Assembly: GCA_045595395.1 (NCBI GenBank)
Contig: JAZOAH010000028.1
Coordinates: forward strand, 124,001 to 188,000
Source: CAKSHC01 sp045595395
GTDB lineage: Bacteria > Bacillota > Clostridia > Oscillospirales > UMGS1783
Direction: 5' to 3'
DNA: 64,000 nucleotides
Part shown: positions 23,246 to 33,348 of the stretch, piece by piece
Layout of the letters: each line of letters opens with the position of its first letter
How positions within the stretch are numbered: position 1 is the stretch's first letter
The notes under the pieces: generated by a model
Databases searched by the model: none
The model's input: only the letters and a program-made list of their open reading frames with translations
Told to the model about the DNA's origin: nothing
Position numbers and translations under genes: made by a program

Positions 23246-24500
23246 AATCTTCCCTTTTGATGTCAGCCCCCAGCGCCGATAACGCCCGCTCGGGAGTTTG
23301 ATATCCTCTGTCGATATGTTCGATCCGTTCAATGACCGTCGTGCCCTGCGCCGCCAGCGCCGCACACATCAGTGCCGCACCGCCCCGCAGATCGGTGGCC
23401 TCAACATTGGCACCCCAAAGTTTCTCCACGCCCTCGACAACGGCAACCCGTTGCTCGACCTGAATACGGGCACCCATGCGCCGCAATTCGCCGACATGCC
23501 GATACCGATTTTCAAAAACCGTTTCAATAAAAAGAGAGGAGCCCCGGCAAATACACGCCAGCGCCATCATCAGTGCCTGTGCATCGGTCGGAAACCCCGG
23601 ATAATATGTCGTGCGTACCGTACGGGGTGCTAACGGTCTAGTATCAGCATATACCATAATTCGCCGTCCGTCAACCCGAATTTTTACACCCATCTCAGTT
23701 AAAAGGCCGGTAATGGCCGCAACATGCTCGGGAATCACCCCGCACAATTCCACTTTTCCTCCGCCCATACAGCCGACGACCAGATAGGTCGCAGCCACGA
23801 TGCGATCGGGAATAATGCGATGCTCCGTCCCTCGCAGCCGCTCGACGCCCTCAATGGCGATGCGGCTGGTCCCCGCCCCCTGAATACGGGCACCCATGGC
23901 ATTGAGAAAATTTTGCAGATCCACGATCTCCGGCTCGCAAGCCGCATTGTGAATGACCGTTTCGCCTTTGGCCTTTACCGCCGCCAGCATGATGTTCTCG
24001 GTCGCACCCACACTGGGAATGGCCAGCGACACCGAAGTGCCCCGCAATCCGTTGGGGCAGGTGCAGGATAAAAATCCGCCCTCTTCGCTGACCCGCACCC
24101 CCATCTGCCTAAGCGCCGAGATATGTAGGTCAATGGGGCGAGGGCCCAGTTCACAGCCGCCGGGGAAACTGATCCTGGCACTCTTTTCTCGGGTCAGGAT
24201 CGCACCCAGAAACATGACCGAAGATCGCATTTTTCGCATCAGTTCATCAGGAATATCGTTGATGCCGCCGCTGCCGGCATTGACGATCACCGCATCCTCC
24301 TGCCGTATCACCTGACAGCCCAAATGCCGCAGGATATCACAGGCAGCCTCGGTATCGGACAGATGCGGACAGTTTCGGATCACACACTGCCCCTCCCCCG
24401 TCAGCGTCGCCGCCAAAATGGGAAGTACACTGTTTTTCGACCCCTGTATATCTACCGTACCGGCCAGCTTGCGCCCGCCGTTGATGATCAGTTTTTGCAT
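23214..24500 (-). CDS. murA: UDP-N-acetylglucosamine 1-carboxyvinyltransferase
   Basis: MurA catalyses the first committed step of peptidoglycan synthesis, transfer of enolpyruvate from PEP to UDP-GlcNAc. The product is 428 aa from the ATG nine bases after GGAGG. The active-site loop has Cys in PGGCELGPRP, so the fosfomycin target cysteine is present. The N-terminal GSKNSVLPIL and the C-terminal IDRGYQTPE region are typical. It stands between murG and ftsQ in the dcw operon, where murB or murC occurs in other lineages. Confidence 0.95.
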   Translation of the reverse strand: MQKLIINGGRKLAGTVDIQGSKNSVLPILAATLTGEGQCVIRNCPHLSDTEAACDILRHLGCQVIRQEDAVIVNAGSGGINDIPDELMRKMRSSVMFLGAILTREKSARISFPGGCELGPRPIDLHISALRQMGVRVSEEGGFLSCTCPNGLRGTSVSLAIPSVGATENIMLAAVKAKGETVIHNAACEPEIVDLQNFLNAMGARIQGAGTSRIAIEGVERLRGTEHRIIPDRIVAATYLVVGCMGGGKVELCGVIPEHVAAITGLLTEMGVKIRVDGRRIMVYADTRPLAPRTVRTTYYPGFPTDAQALMMALACICRGSSLFIETVFENRYRHVGELRRMGARIQVEQRVAVVEGVEKLWGANVEATDLRGGAALMCAALAAQGTTVIERIEHIDRGYQTPERALSALGADIKREDYEAERKTATE

Positions 24501-24547
24501 CGTTTTCATCCTCCATACTCCATCGTATGCGAGGAGAAAAACCTTTG

Positions 24548-25663
24548 TTACTTGAGGATCTCTTGAATATGATCGACGATCTCACCAGCCGCCTCGGGAT
24601 GGGCCAATTCCAACGCCGCCTTGGCCATGCGTGAACGCTTTTGGCTGTTCATCGCCACCTCAAGCAAGGCGTTATACAGACGCTCGCCGTCCAGATCCTT
24701 TTCCTCGATCAGCAGCGCCGCTCCCGCATCACGCAGTACGCAGGCATTATGATACTGATGATTTTCGGCCACATTGGGCGAAGGAATGAGGATCGACGGC
24801 TTACCCATCGCAGCGATCTCGGCCAGCGAAATGGCGCCGGCACGGGAAATAACCACATCGGCTGCAGACATACATTCCGACATGTTATAAATGTACTCCT
24901 TGACGGTGATCCCGTCACAGCCATCCACAGAAAGGCTACGGGTAGCCAACCGCTCCATCATCCGATCATACCCCACTGCGCCGGTGGCATGCAAATGCTG
25001 CATCTGCCCATCCTTGACTGAAAAGGCCAGCATATCGGCCACGGCATCGTTAAGGGCACGTGCGCCCAAGCTGCCGCCGCAAGAAAGCACCAACGGCTTA
25101 TCCTTCACACCCAGTTCCCGACGTGCCGCCTCACGGTCAGCCTTCTTAAAGCCGCCGCGAATGGGGTTGCCGGTCACCACCGTGTTGGTCAGATCCTCCA
25201 CGCCAATGGTCTTGGGGAAGGACAAAAAGACCTTATTGGCTTTTTTAGCCACCATGCGTGTCGTCACGCCGGCAAAGGCGTTCTGCTCATGGATCACGGT
25301 CGGGATATGCAACATCTGCGCCGCCAGCACCACCGGCCCCGACACATAGCCGCCGGTCCCGATCACCATATCAGCGCCGAATCGGCGCAAGATCTTCTTG
25401 GCCTTCTCGGTACTGCGATAGGCCAACCAGGCATACTTGATATTATGGCTCCACGCCTTGAGTCCACGGCCACGGGAAAACCCATGGGCCGGAATAAATT
25501 CAATATTATAGCCAGACTTGGGTACCAATGTGCTCTCCATCCCGTCGGCCGTTCCGACAAACAGGATCTGCGCCGCATCGTCACGCCGACACAACTCCTC
25601 GGCAATGGCAATGGCCGGGTTGATGTGACCGCCGGTGCCACCGCCTGCAAGTACATATTTCAT
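24548..25663 (-). CDS. murG: UDP-GlcNAc:lipid I N-acetylglucosamine transferase
   Basis: MurG converts lipid I to lipid II on the inner face of the membrane. The 371-aa protein has the glycine-rich N-terminal loop GGGTGGHINPA, a second G loop (SCGGSLGARALN) and the acceptor-side ISRAGAISLAEI segment of GT28 enzymes. GAAGGTG precedes the ATG. It is three bases after the ftsW stop. Confidence 0.96.
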   Translation of the reverse strand: MKYVLAGGGTGGHINPAIAIAEELCRRDDAAQILFVGTADGMESTLVPKSGYNIEFIPAHGFSRGRGLKAWSHNIKYAWLAYRSTEKAKKILRRFGADMVIGTGGYVSGPVVLAAQMLHIPTVIHEQNAFAGVTTRMVAKKANKVFLSFPKTIGVEDLTNTVVTGNPIRGGFKKADREAARRELGVKDKPLVLSCGGSLGARALNDAVADMLAFSVKDGQMQHLHATGAVGYDRMMERLATRSLSVDGCDGITVKEYIYNMSECMSAADVVISRAGAISLAEIAAMGKPSILIPSPNVAENHQYHNACVLRDAGAALLIEEKDLDGERLYNALLEVAMNSQKRSRMAKAALELAHPEAAGEIVDHIQEILK

Positions 25664-25666
25664 AGA

Positions 25667-26827
25667 TCACACCTTCAATGTTCGTGATTTTCGTGAAACA
25701 GCCAACACGATGCCCATCTCAACCATCTGCATGACCAGCGCCGTACCGCCCGAGCTGAAGAAGGGCAGCGCAATACCGGTGACCGGAATGGAGTTGGTGA
25801 CCACCGCCATATTCAGCAACACCTGAACGGCCAAACGGGTGGTGATGCCAAAGACCATCAGCGAACCAAAGCGGTCATGACAGCGCATGGCGATGGCAAA
25901 TCCTTTATAGATGAGCAGCACAAAAATAGCCAAAATGATCAGACAACCGATAAAGCCGAGCTCCTCGGCCACGATGGAAAAGATAAAGTCATTCTGCGGC
26001 ATGGAAACATAGAGATATTTCTGCCGACTCTGTCCGATCCCCTGCCCCGTCAAGCCGCCCGAGCCGATGGCGTATAAGGACTGCAGGATCTGATAACCCG
26101 CACCCTGCGGATCAGAACCGGGATTGAGAAAGACGTCAATTCGTGATTTCATATAAGGAACGGTCCAGGCAACGGCCGCCAAGCCCACACCGCCGACGGC
26201 TGCCAATCCGCCGATCCAGCCCATATTACAGCCCGCCACGATCATCATGGAGACTCCGACGGCCAGCACCAAGATGGTACCCGACAGATGCGGCTCGAGC
26301 AGGATCAGCCCGGCAGGGATACCGATAATGATCACAGGGATCAATATGCCCTGCACCGGCTTTTTGAGATATTTATGATAGGTCGATAAAAACAGCGCCA
26401 GCATAATGATAACAGCAAGTTTTGCGATCTCAGAGGGCTGCAGGTTAAAACCGACATAGATCCAGCGCTTTTCCACACCGTCACCGGCGCCGACAAACAG
26501 CACCAGGATCAGCAACAGAATGGCCACGCCGTAGATGGGCATGGCAAATTTTTTGAGTTTCTCGTAGTCGATCTTGGAGATAACGAGCATGGCCACAAAC
26601 CCAAGTATAGCAAAGAAACTCTGTCGCTTGATGAAATAGAAGCTGTCCCCCTGATCGTACCAGGCATAGGCATAACTGGCCGAAAAGAGCATGATCAATC
26701 CAACAGCCAGAATGATGAGCACCAGCACAAAAAAGGACATATCAAACGGATCGCTGACAAACCAATCGGAGAGCCATTTCTTTTTATTCGATTTGACCGA
26801 GGCCACTCGTACCGTTTTCTTTTCCAT
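25667..26827 (-). CDS. ftsW: Septal peptidoglycan glycosyltransferase FtsW (SEDS family)
   Basis: The 386-aa membrane protein has about ten hydrophobic helices and polymerises lipid II glycan strands at the septum with its cognate transpeptidase. SEDS landmarks include FSASYAYAW near the N-terminus, KRWIYVGFNLQPSEIAKLA and the late segment VTNSIPVTGIALPFFSSGG. An N-terminal basic extension is cytoplasmic. The gene could equally serve as SpoVE in sporulation; only one copy is visible. It follows mraY directly, with no murD between them. Confidence 0.93.
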   Translation of the reverse strand: MEKKTVRVASVKSNKKKWLSDWFVSDPFDMSFFVLVLIILAVGLIMLFSASYAYAWYDQGDSFYFIKRQSFFAILGFVAMLVISKIDYEKLKKFAMPIYGVAILLLILVLFVGAGDGVEKRWIYVGFNLQPSEIAKLAVIIMLALFLSTYHKYLKKPVQGILIPVIIIGIPAGLILLEPHLSGTILVLAVGVSMMIVAGCNMGWIGGLAAVGGVGLAAVAWTVPYMKSRIDVFLNPGSDPQGAGYQILQSLYAIGSGGLTGQGIGQSRQKYLYVSMPQNDFIFSIVAEELGFIGCLIILAIFVLLIYKGFAIAMRCHDRFGSLMVFGITTRLAVQVLLNMAVVTNSIPVTGIALPFFSSGGTALVMQMVEMGIVLAVSRKSRTLKV

Positions 26828-26839
26828 GGATTCTCCCGA

Positions 26840-27835
26840 TTATTTTACACTGATCGAGCCCGTTGCCAAATAGGCAAGGACACAGGCAATAAGTGAAACA
26901 AAGGTAAAGACATAGACGATCTTGACCTCGTTCCAGCCGGACATTTCAAAATGGTGGTGGATGGGCGCCATCTTAAAGATGCGCTTCTTGGTCAGCTTGT
27001 AGACCAGCACCTGAAGCATGACCGAGCAGGCCTCGACCAGATAAATGATGCCGGCCAGCAAGATAATAAACGGCATATTCAGCGAAAAGGCCAGGCCGAC
27101 GGTAAGGCCGCCGATAAAGAGCGAACCGGTATCACCCATAAAGACCTTAGCCGGATGGAAATTATGCACCAAAAAGCCCAGCATACCGCCGATCAGAGCC
27201 GCCGACAACACCGAAACACCATTGTCCGGCCCGGCCGCACGAATAGCGGCCACCATGAAAAAGGCGGCGATGGGCACCGTCACCGAAGCGTCCAATCCGT
27301 CAATGCCATCGGTCAGATTGGCGGCATTGACCATGCCGACGATCAGCAGCAGCGCCAGCAGATAAAAGCCCATCCCCAGATCGACGGTGATCGAGGTAAA
27401 GGGGATCAGAAGTTTGGTGCTCAGTTGACGCTGTGATGCCAAAAAGATGAGAAATCCAGCCGCTGCCAGCACCTGCAAAATGATCTTCTGCCAGGCGGTC
27501 AGTCCGAGATTGCGCTTCATTTTCACCTTGATAAAGTCATCACAAAAGCCGATCAGTCCATAGGCCACGGCGAGCAATAACGCCGCCAGCGCCTTGACAT
27601 CTCCGGTGCTGTAATAGGAGAAACCACACAGTAAAAAGGCGGCCACAATACCGACGATAAAAAGTACGCCGCCCATAGTCGGAGTTCCCTGCTTGCTCTT
27701 ATGCCAGGACGGGCCCTCCTCCAAAATGCTTTGGCCGAATTTCAGTTTGCGCAGCGCCGGGATAACAAAGGGCCCCAGCCCTGCCGTAATCACAAAGGCC
27801 ACAACGCCGGCCATGATCAGATTCCAGATATCCAT
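26840..27835 (-). CDS. mraY: Phospho-N-acetylmuramoyl-pentapeptide transferase
   Basis: MraY makes lipid I by transferring phospho-MurNAc-pentapeptide to undecaprenyl phosphate. From the ATG that overlaps the murF stop by one base (TAATG) the product is 331 aa with ten hydrophobic helices. The catalytic DDFIKV, the NAANLTDGIDGLD loop and the PIHHHFE motif are all present. Confidence 0.96.
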   Translation of the reverse strand: MDIWNLIMAGVVAFVITAGLGPFVIPALRKLKFGQSILEEGPSWHKSKQGTPTMGGVLFIVGIVAAFLLCGFSYYSTGDVKALAALLLAVAYGLIGFCDDFIKVKMKRNLGLTAWQKIILQVLAAAGFLIFLASQRQLSTKLLIPFTSITVDLGMGFYLLALLLIVGMVNAANLTDGIDGLDASVTVPIAAFFMVAAIRAAGPDNGVSVLSAALIGGMLGFLVHNFHPAKVFMGDTGSLFIGGLTVGLAFSLNMPFIILLAGIIYLVEACSVMLQVLVYKLTKKRIFKMAPIHHHFEMSGWNEVKIVYVFTFVSLIACVLAYLATGSISVK

Positions 27836-29208
27836 TAGCCCTTCCACTCCTCTTTCAGTATCTCCAAAACTTTTTCGGTATGCAAGCCACGGCTCCCCTT
27901 AAAGAGGATCGTGTCTCCGTGACGGACGTTATCCAACAGGATCTGCCCCGCCTGCTCGGCATCGGCTGCGGCAAAGATGCGGCTTTCGTCCATGCCGCCC
28001 GCCTGCGCCGCCGAACGATAATAATGGGACTGCTCACCGTAGGTGATGAGAATATCACAGCCGGCTGCGGCATAGCCGCCCACCGTTTCATGCATAGCCT
28101 TCGAAAACTTGCCAAGCTCCAGCATATCGGCAATGACAGCCACCCGCCGCCCCTTGGCATGGCTCAGGGTATCAAAGGCCGCCTTCATCGAATCGGGACT
28201 GGCATTATAGCAATCCTCAAAAACAGTCAGGCCCTTATAGTCATATATGTTCTGCCGCATGGCCGCATTTTCAAAATTAAGTAACGCTTTTACGCTCTCT
28301 TCCAGCGAAATGCCGCTGTAGAGTCCCACCGTAACGGCCGCCATGGCGTTGAGTACATTATGTCGGCCGACGGTGTGGATGCGGGCCCGACATCGGCCGA
28401 CCGGGGTCACGGCATCAAACTCGGTACAACCGTCGCCCTCGCAGATGTTTTCGGCACGGTAGAGCGCTTTTTTATTATCAATGGCAAAGTAGACCGTTTT
28501 GTGCTTGAGTTTTCCTTCTACGCTGCGCAGCAGTTCATCGTCGCCGTTTAAGATCATCACGCCGTTTTTGGCAAGGCCACGCTCGATCTCCAGCTTGGCA
28601 TAGAGGATATTATGGCGAGAGCCCAGATGCTCAATATGGGAAACGCCGATATTGGTAATGACGGCCAGATCGGGACGGCCGACCTTGGTCAATGCCGCAA
28701 TCTCGCCCTTATGGTTCATGCCCATTTCAAAGACGGCCGCTTTATGCTCCTGCGTCAGTTCAAAGGCCATCAGCGGCATGCCCGAATCGCTGTTAAGATT
28801 ACCACGGGTCTTAAGTGTCGGATAGGCCGAAGCCAACACGGCATACAGAAATTCTTTGGTCGTGGTCTTTCCCACGCTGCCGGTCACGGCCACGCAATGG
28901 AAATCAAAGGTCTTTCGATAACCGCGCGCCGCCTCCTGCAGGGCCTTGAGCGAATTGTCCACATGGATGACACAACAGCCATCGACCGTTATCTCTTTTT
29001 GAGAAATCACGCAGGACGCCCCCATTTGGACCGCCTTTTCGATATAATCGTGTCCGTCGACCCGCTCACCCGGCATAGCCACAAACATACTGCCCGGTTG
29101 CACCTGCCGTGAATCCACGCAGACCGAGGTGACGACTGTCTGCGCATCTCCGCAGAGCACCCGTCCGCCGCACCATGTTGCGATCTGTCCCGCCGTTATC
29201 TGTTTCAT
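27835..29208 (-). CDS. murF: UDP-MurNAc-tripeptide--D-Ala-D-Ala ligase
   Basis: MurF adds D-Ala-D-Ala to the peptide stem. The 457-aa product starts at an ATG 12 bases after AGGGG and ten bases after the murE stop. The Mur ligase P-loop GSVGKTTTKE, the EMGMNHKGEI motif and the later YNASPDSMKAA region are present. The long open frame upstream of this ATG is the antisense-like extension into murE and is not coding. Confidence 0.95.
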   Translation of the reverse strand: MKQITAGQIATWCGGRVLCGDAQTVVTSVCVDSRQVQPGSMFVAMPGERVDGHDYIEKAVQMGASCVISQKEITVDGCCVIHVDNSLKALQEAARGYRKTFDFHCVAVTGSVGKTTTKEFLYAVLASAYPTLKTRGNLNSDSGMPLMAFELTQEHKAAVFEMGMNHKGEIAALTKVGRPDLAVITNIGVSHIEHLGSRHNILYAKLEIERGLAKNGVMILNGDDELLRSVEGKLKHKTVYFAIDNKKALYRAENICEGDGCTEFDAVTPVGRCRARIHTVGRHNVLNAMAAVTVGLYSGISLEESVKALLNFENAAMRQNIYDYKGLTVFEDCYNASPDSMKAAFDTLSHAKGRRVAVIADMLELGKFSKAMHETVGGYAAAGCDILITYGEQSHYYRSAAQAGGMDESRIFAAADAEQAGQILLDNVRHGDTILFKGSRGLHTEKVLEILKEEWKG

Positions 29209-29218
29209 CTCGATTCCC

Positions 29219-30598
29219 CTAACTGTTTTGGTTGAGTATCTCCCGTACGACCTGGCGCTCATCATAGGGCAGCACCTGCTCCCCCACCCATTGATACCGC
29301 TCATGCCCCTTACCGGCCAGCAGCACGATATCGCCCGGTTTGGCCTCCCGCAAAGCAAATTCGGTGGCCGAGCGCCGATTTTCCAACACGGCAAAGGGGG
29401 TCGTATACCCGTTTAAGCCGGTCAAAATATCCTTAATGATAGAAAACGGATTTTCCTTTCTCGGATTATCCGAGGTGATCACAATATAATCGGCCAAATT
29501 GGCACAAACACCGAACATTTGCGCCCGCTTGCCCTTATCTCGTTGGCCGCCGGCGCCGAAGACCACGATCAACCGTCCCGTCTTAAAGCCGTTGATGGTC
29601 GAGAGTACATTTTCCAATCCGTCCGGGGTATGGGCATAATCTATTATAACACGAAAATCTGTTTTTGTATCCAACATTTCCATGCGCCCGTCAACACCGC
29701 TGAAATTTCCCAGCGCCTGCACCACCCTTTCGGGAGAAATGCCGAGTTTGAGGGCCGCCACGGCGGCCGCAGCACTGTTATAGGCCGAAAATCGGCCGGG
29801 CACACCAAAGTCAATATCCATGCCGTCCAAGGTATAGCGAACACCGCTGCCGTGACAGGTCAACCGCTCGATCCGATAGTCGCCCTTGTCTATTCCGTAA
29901 AAGCAGACATCGCCGCAGGCCTGCGCCATCGGATCGGCATAACGATCATCGGCATTGATGACCGCCATCTGTGAGGCGGCAAAAAGTTTTTGCTTGGCCT
30001 TGGCGTAAGCTTCCAGGGTCAGATGATAATCCAAATGATCCCTCGTCAGATTGGTAAAAATACCGCAGGCAAAGGAAATGGGTGCTACCCGACTCTGATC
30101 GAGCGAATGGGAGGATACCTCCATCACAAAGTCCTGACATCCTCGGCCGACTGCCTGCGCCATGGCAGGAAACAACATTTCGGGGATAGGCGTGGTATAG
30201 CCGCCGCAGTTGTTGGTGCCGATCAGTTCACACCGCCGCCCCGCCTGCCGTAAAATATGTGCCAGCAGACCGGATACGGTGGTCTTGCCGTTGGTGCCGG
30301 TCACGCCGATGACCCGCAACTTTTTCTGCGGATCGCCGCAAAATCGAGCCATGGCATAGGCTAACAATCGCCGCGTATCCTCACAGAGGATATCCGCCCC
30401 CTCAACACAGGCCACCGTCGTTGCTCCGAGCTGTCGTGCCTGATCCAGCAAGACCTCAGCCTGAGCCTTCTCTTTGCGGTGGCAGACATATAAACTTCCT
30501 TTCCCGACCTGCCCTATATCACTGGTGATCGAAAGGATCTCCCGATCACACCCGACAAGGCTCAGGCCGACCGATACAAGAAGTTGTGAAAGTTTCAA
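29219..30598 (-). CDS. murE: UDP-MurNAc-dipeptide--meso-diaminopimelate ligase
   Basis: MurE adds the third amino acid of the stem peptide. The 459-aa product has the P-loop GVTGTNGKTT and the substrate motif SDNPRKENP. DNPR marks enzymes that use meso-diaminopimelate, which agrees with the dap genes at 40-43 kb. The first codon is TTG (30596-30598), with GGAGTG about seven bases before it; no better ATG exists. It follows the PASTA transpeptidase gene. Confidence 0.95.
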   Translation of the reverse strand: MKLSQLLVSVGLSLVGCDREILSITSDIGQVGKGSLYVCHRKEKAQAEVLLDQARQLGATTVACVEGADILCEDTRRLLAYAMARFCGDPQKKLRVIGVTGTNGKTTVSGLLAHILRQAGRRCELIGTNNCGGYTTPIPEMLFPAMAQAVGRGCQDFVMEVSSHSLDQSRVAPISFACGIFTNLTRDHLDYHLTLEAYAKAKQKLFAASQMAVINADDRYADPMAQACGDVCFYGIDKGDYRIERLTCHGSGVRYTLDGMDIDFGVPGRFSAYNSAAAAVAALKLGISPERVVQALGNFSGVDGRMEMLDTKTDFRVIIDYAHTPDGLENVLSTINGFKTGRLIVVFGAGGQRDKGKRAQMFGVCANLADYIVITSDNPRKENPFSIIKDILTGLNGYTTPFAVLENRRSATEFALREAKPGDIVLLAGKGHERYQWVGEQVLPYDERQVVREILNQNS

Positions 30599-30621
30599 AT
30601 AGGCACTCCGGCTTGTTGGGT

Positions 30622-32841
30622 TTAGTCATCGGCTGTAGCTTGATTGCGGAACTCGACCTCAACCACCGTACCGGCACTCACGACCGTTCCGGCCGCCGGG
30701 TTCTGCGATACGGCATGCACACCCGCTTCATAGACATCTCGCCCGATGATACGGATATTCAAGCCTCGGTTGGTCAGTTCGGTATTGCAGTAAGTAGCAC
30801 TTTGACCGATCAAATTCGGCACAACGATCCGGGCATCCGGCTCGCTTCCGTTGGTATACAGCAGCACCGTACCGGTATAAGGAATGCTCTGTCCGGCCGC
30901 CGGGATCTGCTTTTCGACCTTGCCAGCGCCGCCGATGACCCGCACCTTCAGCCCCTGCCTGGTGATGGTCGCTCTGGCCGTGGCACTGTCAACTCCAACC
31001 ACCGAGGCCACAGAAACATCCTGCTGACTCAGTTCATCCTCGGTATACTGCGGCGAGACCTCCATGTAGGTCAGCGTCTCTTCCATCAGCGTGCTGATAA
31101 TGGGCGCTACAATATAACTGCCGTAGAAGGGCACCGTCTGCGGCTCATCCAGCAGCAACAGCATGATGATCTGCGGATCGTCAGCCGGCGCAAAGGCAAT
31201 AAAGGACGAGGTATATTCATAGGTACCGTCTTCATTCTTCTGGTCGATCTTCTGGGACGTGCCCGACTTGCCGCATACACGGAAGCCCTTGGCGTAGGCA
31301 TTGACACCGCCGCCCTCGGCAACGACCGTTTCCATCATCGACACCACCTTATCGGCCGTCGACTCGGAGATGACCTGTTTGACCACCGTCGGCTCGGTCG
31401 ACTCGACAACGTTGCCGTCCTGATCGGTAATCGAACTGACCAGATAGGGTTTCATCATCTTGCCGTCGTTGGCAATGGAAGCAACCGCCGTGATCAGCTG
31501 AATGGGCGTGATCTTAAAGGTCTGCCCGAAAGAGGTGGTGGCCAACTGAACCGGCCCCTTGAGCGCCGAAGCCGAGTGCAGAACACCCAGACCCTCGCCC
31601 GGCAGGTCGATATCGGTATAATTGCGGAAACCAAAGCCGGTGATGTACTCATCAAAGATCTCAGCGCCGATCATTTCGCCGATGTCCATATAGGCCGGGT
31701 TGCAGGAATTGTTCATGGCCTGCTGGAAATTCTCACTGCCATGCCCGTTGTGATTGGCGCAGTGAATGCGTGTTCCGGCCACGATCTTATAGCCCGGACA
31801 GAAAAAAGTGGTCGAATCGCTGATGATATTCTCTTCCACCGCAATGGAACTGGTGATGGTCTTAAAGGTCGAGCCCGGCTCATACGAGTCACTGATGAGC
31901 ACATTGCGCCACATATTGTTAAGCGCTTCCGACCGTGCCGTCGTATATTCATCCCCCGTCAGCCCCTCGAGCTGCGCCAGCACCGAAGGATCGGTAATGG
32001 TAAAGGGATCATTGAGGTCATAGCCGTTAATGACCGCCATGGCCAGAATTCCGCCCGTTTCCACATCCATGATGATGCCACCGGCATAGCCGCTCAGCTG
32101 CCGCTCAACATAGGCCTCCTTGAGATGCTTTTCCAAATAATGCTGAATGGTCTCATCCAGCGTCGTATTCAGGTTATATCCGTCAACGGCCTCAATGTAT
32201 TTCTCATAATCCAGCAGCGACAGATCATTACCCACCGCATCGGTGGCCAGCACGATCTTGCCGTCGCTCCCCTTGAGATAGTCCTCATACATGACCTCAA
32301 GCCCCGCCAAGCCCTGGTTATCCGAGCCGACAAAACCGAGCACATGACAGGCAAAATCATTGTACGGATAATACCGCTTGGGATCATCAACGATGGAGAT
32401 GCTGCCGCCCAGCCCGTTTTCACGGACAAAGGCCCGCACATCATCAGCCACATTCTGCTCCACCCGCCGAGCCACCACATCATAATAGGTGCTTTTAGCC
32501 AGCGATTTTTCGATCACCGACGCATCCACGCCAAGCAGATCCGGCAGTTTTGCCAAAATAACGGCGGCATCCTCCTCATCGGTCGTGGCCGGCGACAGTA
32601 CGACCTTATAGGCCGTAGCCGAAACGGCCAATGCCTTGCCGTTGCGGTCATATATCGTGCCCCGTCGGGCATCCACCGTCAATTCACGCGTCTGCTGATT
32701 GATGGCGATATTCTGATATTCCTCACCCTGAACGATCTGTATGTAAAACAACCGTCCGACAATGGCCGCAAACAGCACTACGACCACCACCAGCACGATG
32801 AACATCCGCTTGCCCATGGTTTTTGTTGTTTCTCTATCCAC
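30622..32841 (-). CDS. PASTA-domain class B penicillin-binding protein (FtsI/SpoVD type)
   Basis: This septal transpeptidase has 739 aa if it starts at the GTG at 32839-32841, eight bases after GGAGG. One N-terminal membrane helix is followed by a dimerisation region (RRGTIYDRNGKALA). The transpeptidase domain has STFK, SCN and KSGT motifs, and two C-terminal PASTA repeats follow. Such enzymes cross-link the septal or spore-cortex wall with a SEDS partner, here the ftsW product. FtsI and SpoVD cannot be told apart from sequence alone. It lies just downstream of the ftsL gene. Confidence 0.92.
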   Translation of the reverse strand: MDRETTKTMGKRMFIVLVVVVVLFAAIVGRLFYIQIVQGEEYQNIAINQQTRELTVDARRGTIYDRNGKALAVSATAYKVVLSPATTDEEDAAVILAKLPDLLGVDASVIEKSLAKSTYYDVVARRVEQNVADDVRAFVRENGLGGSISIVDDPKRYYPYNDFACHVLGFVGSDNQGLAGLEVMYEDYLKGSDGKIVLATDAVGNDLSLLDYEKYIEAVDGYNLNTTLDETIQHYLEKHLKEAYVERQLSGYAGGIIMDVETGGILAMAVINGYDLNDPFTITDPSVLAQLEGLTGDEYTTARSEALNNMWRNVLISDSYEPGSTFKTITSSIAVEENIISDSTTFFCPGYKIVAGTRIHCANHNGHGSENFQQAMNNSCNPAYMDIGEMIGAEIFDEYITGFGFRNYTDIDLPGEGLGVLHSASALKGPVQLATTSFGQTFKITPIQLITAVASIANDGKMMKPYLVSSITDQDGNVVESTEPTVVKQVISESTADKVVSMMETVVAEGGGVNAYAKGFRVCGKSGTSQKIDQKNEDGTYEYTSSFIAFAPADDPQIIMLLLLDEPQTVPFYGSYIVAPIISTLMEETLTYMEVSPQYTEDELSQQDVSVASVVGVDSATARATITRQGLKVRVIGGAGKVEKQIPAAGQSIPYTGTVLLYTNGSEPDARIVVPNLIGQSATYCNTELTNRGLNIRIIGRDVYEAGVHAVSQNPAAGTVVSAGTVVEVEFRNQATADD

Positions 32842-32941
32842 CGATGTTTCCTCCAATAGAAAAGCAGCTGTTGTATACAACAGCGGCCCCACATATCCCT
32901 ATCCGTTGCACAACAGGACACAGTACATTAGTAGACCTAAA

Positions 32942-33343
32942 TCAGCCTAAATATTCCCAAATCATAGAAAAGTTACGGAACAAACCGCCAAATCCGTCAT
33001 TGGCGGCAATGATCTCTGCGTGATCCTCACTGCCCAGGTTGACATACTCAATCTGATGTGACTGAATTTTACTCATACCCATCTCGGCGGCAATGACCTC
33101 AATGTTGTTCAGATCGGCCATAGCATCGATCTGCACATTCAACTGGATCTGCTCATTGACCAGATCCTCATATTCGCCCTTAAGATTGTTGACCTGCGTC
33201 GTCAACTCATTGTGCTGAGCGTTGCAATAGATCTGATAGCAAACCAAACCGACCAGCAGAAGGACCGCCGCCATCATTATGACCGATACCCGTCTGTTTT
33301 TCAGCTTTTTTGCGATTCTCTTCTTTACGTCGGTTTTTCTCAT
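32942..33343 (-). CDS. ftsL: FtsL-like cell division protein
   Basis: The 133-aa protein has a short basic cytoplasmic tail, one transmembrane helix near residues 19-38 and a heptad-rich coiled coil (residues 45-80). The C-terminal part ends in an EMGMSKIQSHQ-like segment typical of FtsL. Sequence identity in this family is always low; topology, size and position between rsmH and the septal PBP carry the call. It should pair with FtsQ and an FtsB-like protein. Confidence 0.82.
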   Translation of the reverse strand: MRKTDVKKRIAKKLKNRRVSVIMMAAVLLLVGLVCYQIYCNAQHNELTTQVNNLKGEYEDLVNEQIQLNVQIDAMADLNNIEVIAAEMGMSKIQSHQIEYVNLGSEDHAEIIAANDGFGGLFRNFSMIWEYLG

Positions 33344-33348
33344 TTTTA

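Noticed and set aside
30586..32859. A 757-codon plus-strand frame opposite the PASTA transpeptidase
   Set aside because: It is antisense to a clear penicillin-binding protein with STFK, SCN and KSGT motifs. No start signal or known domain is visible in it.
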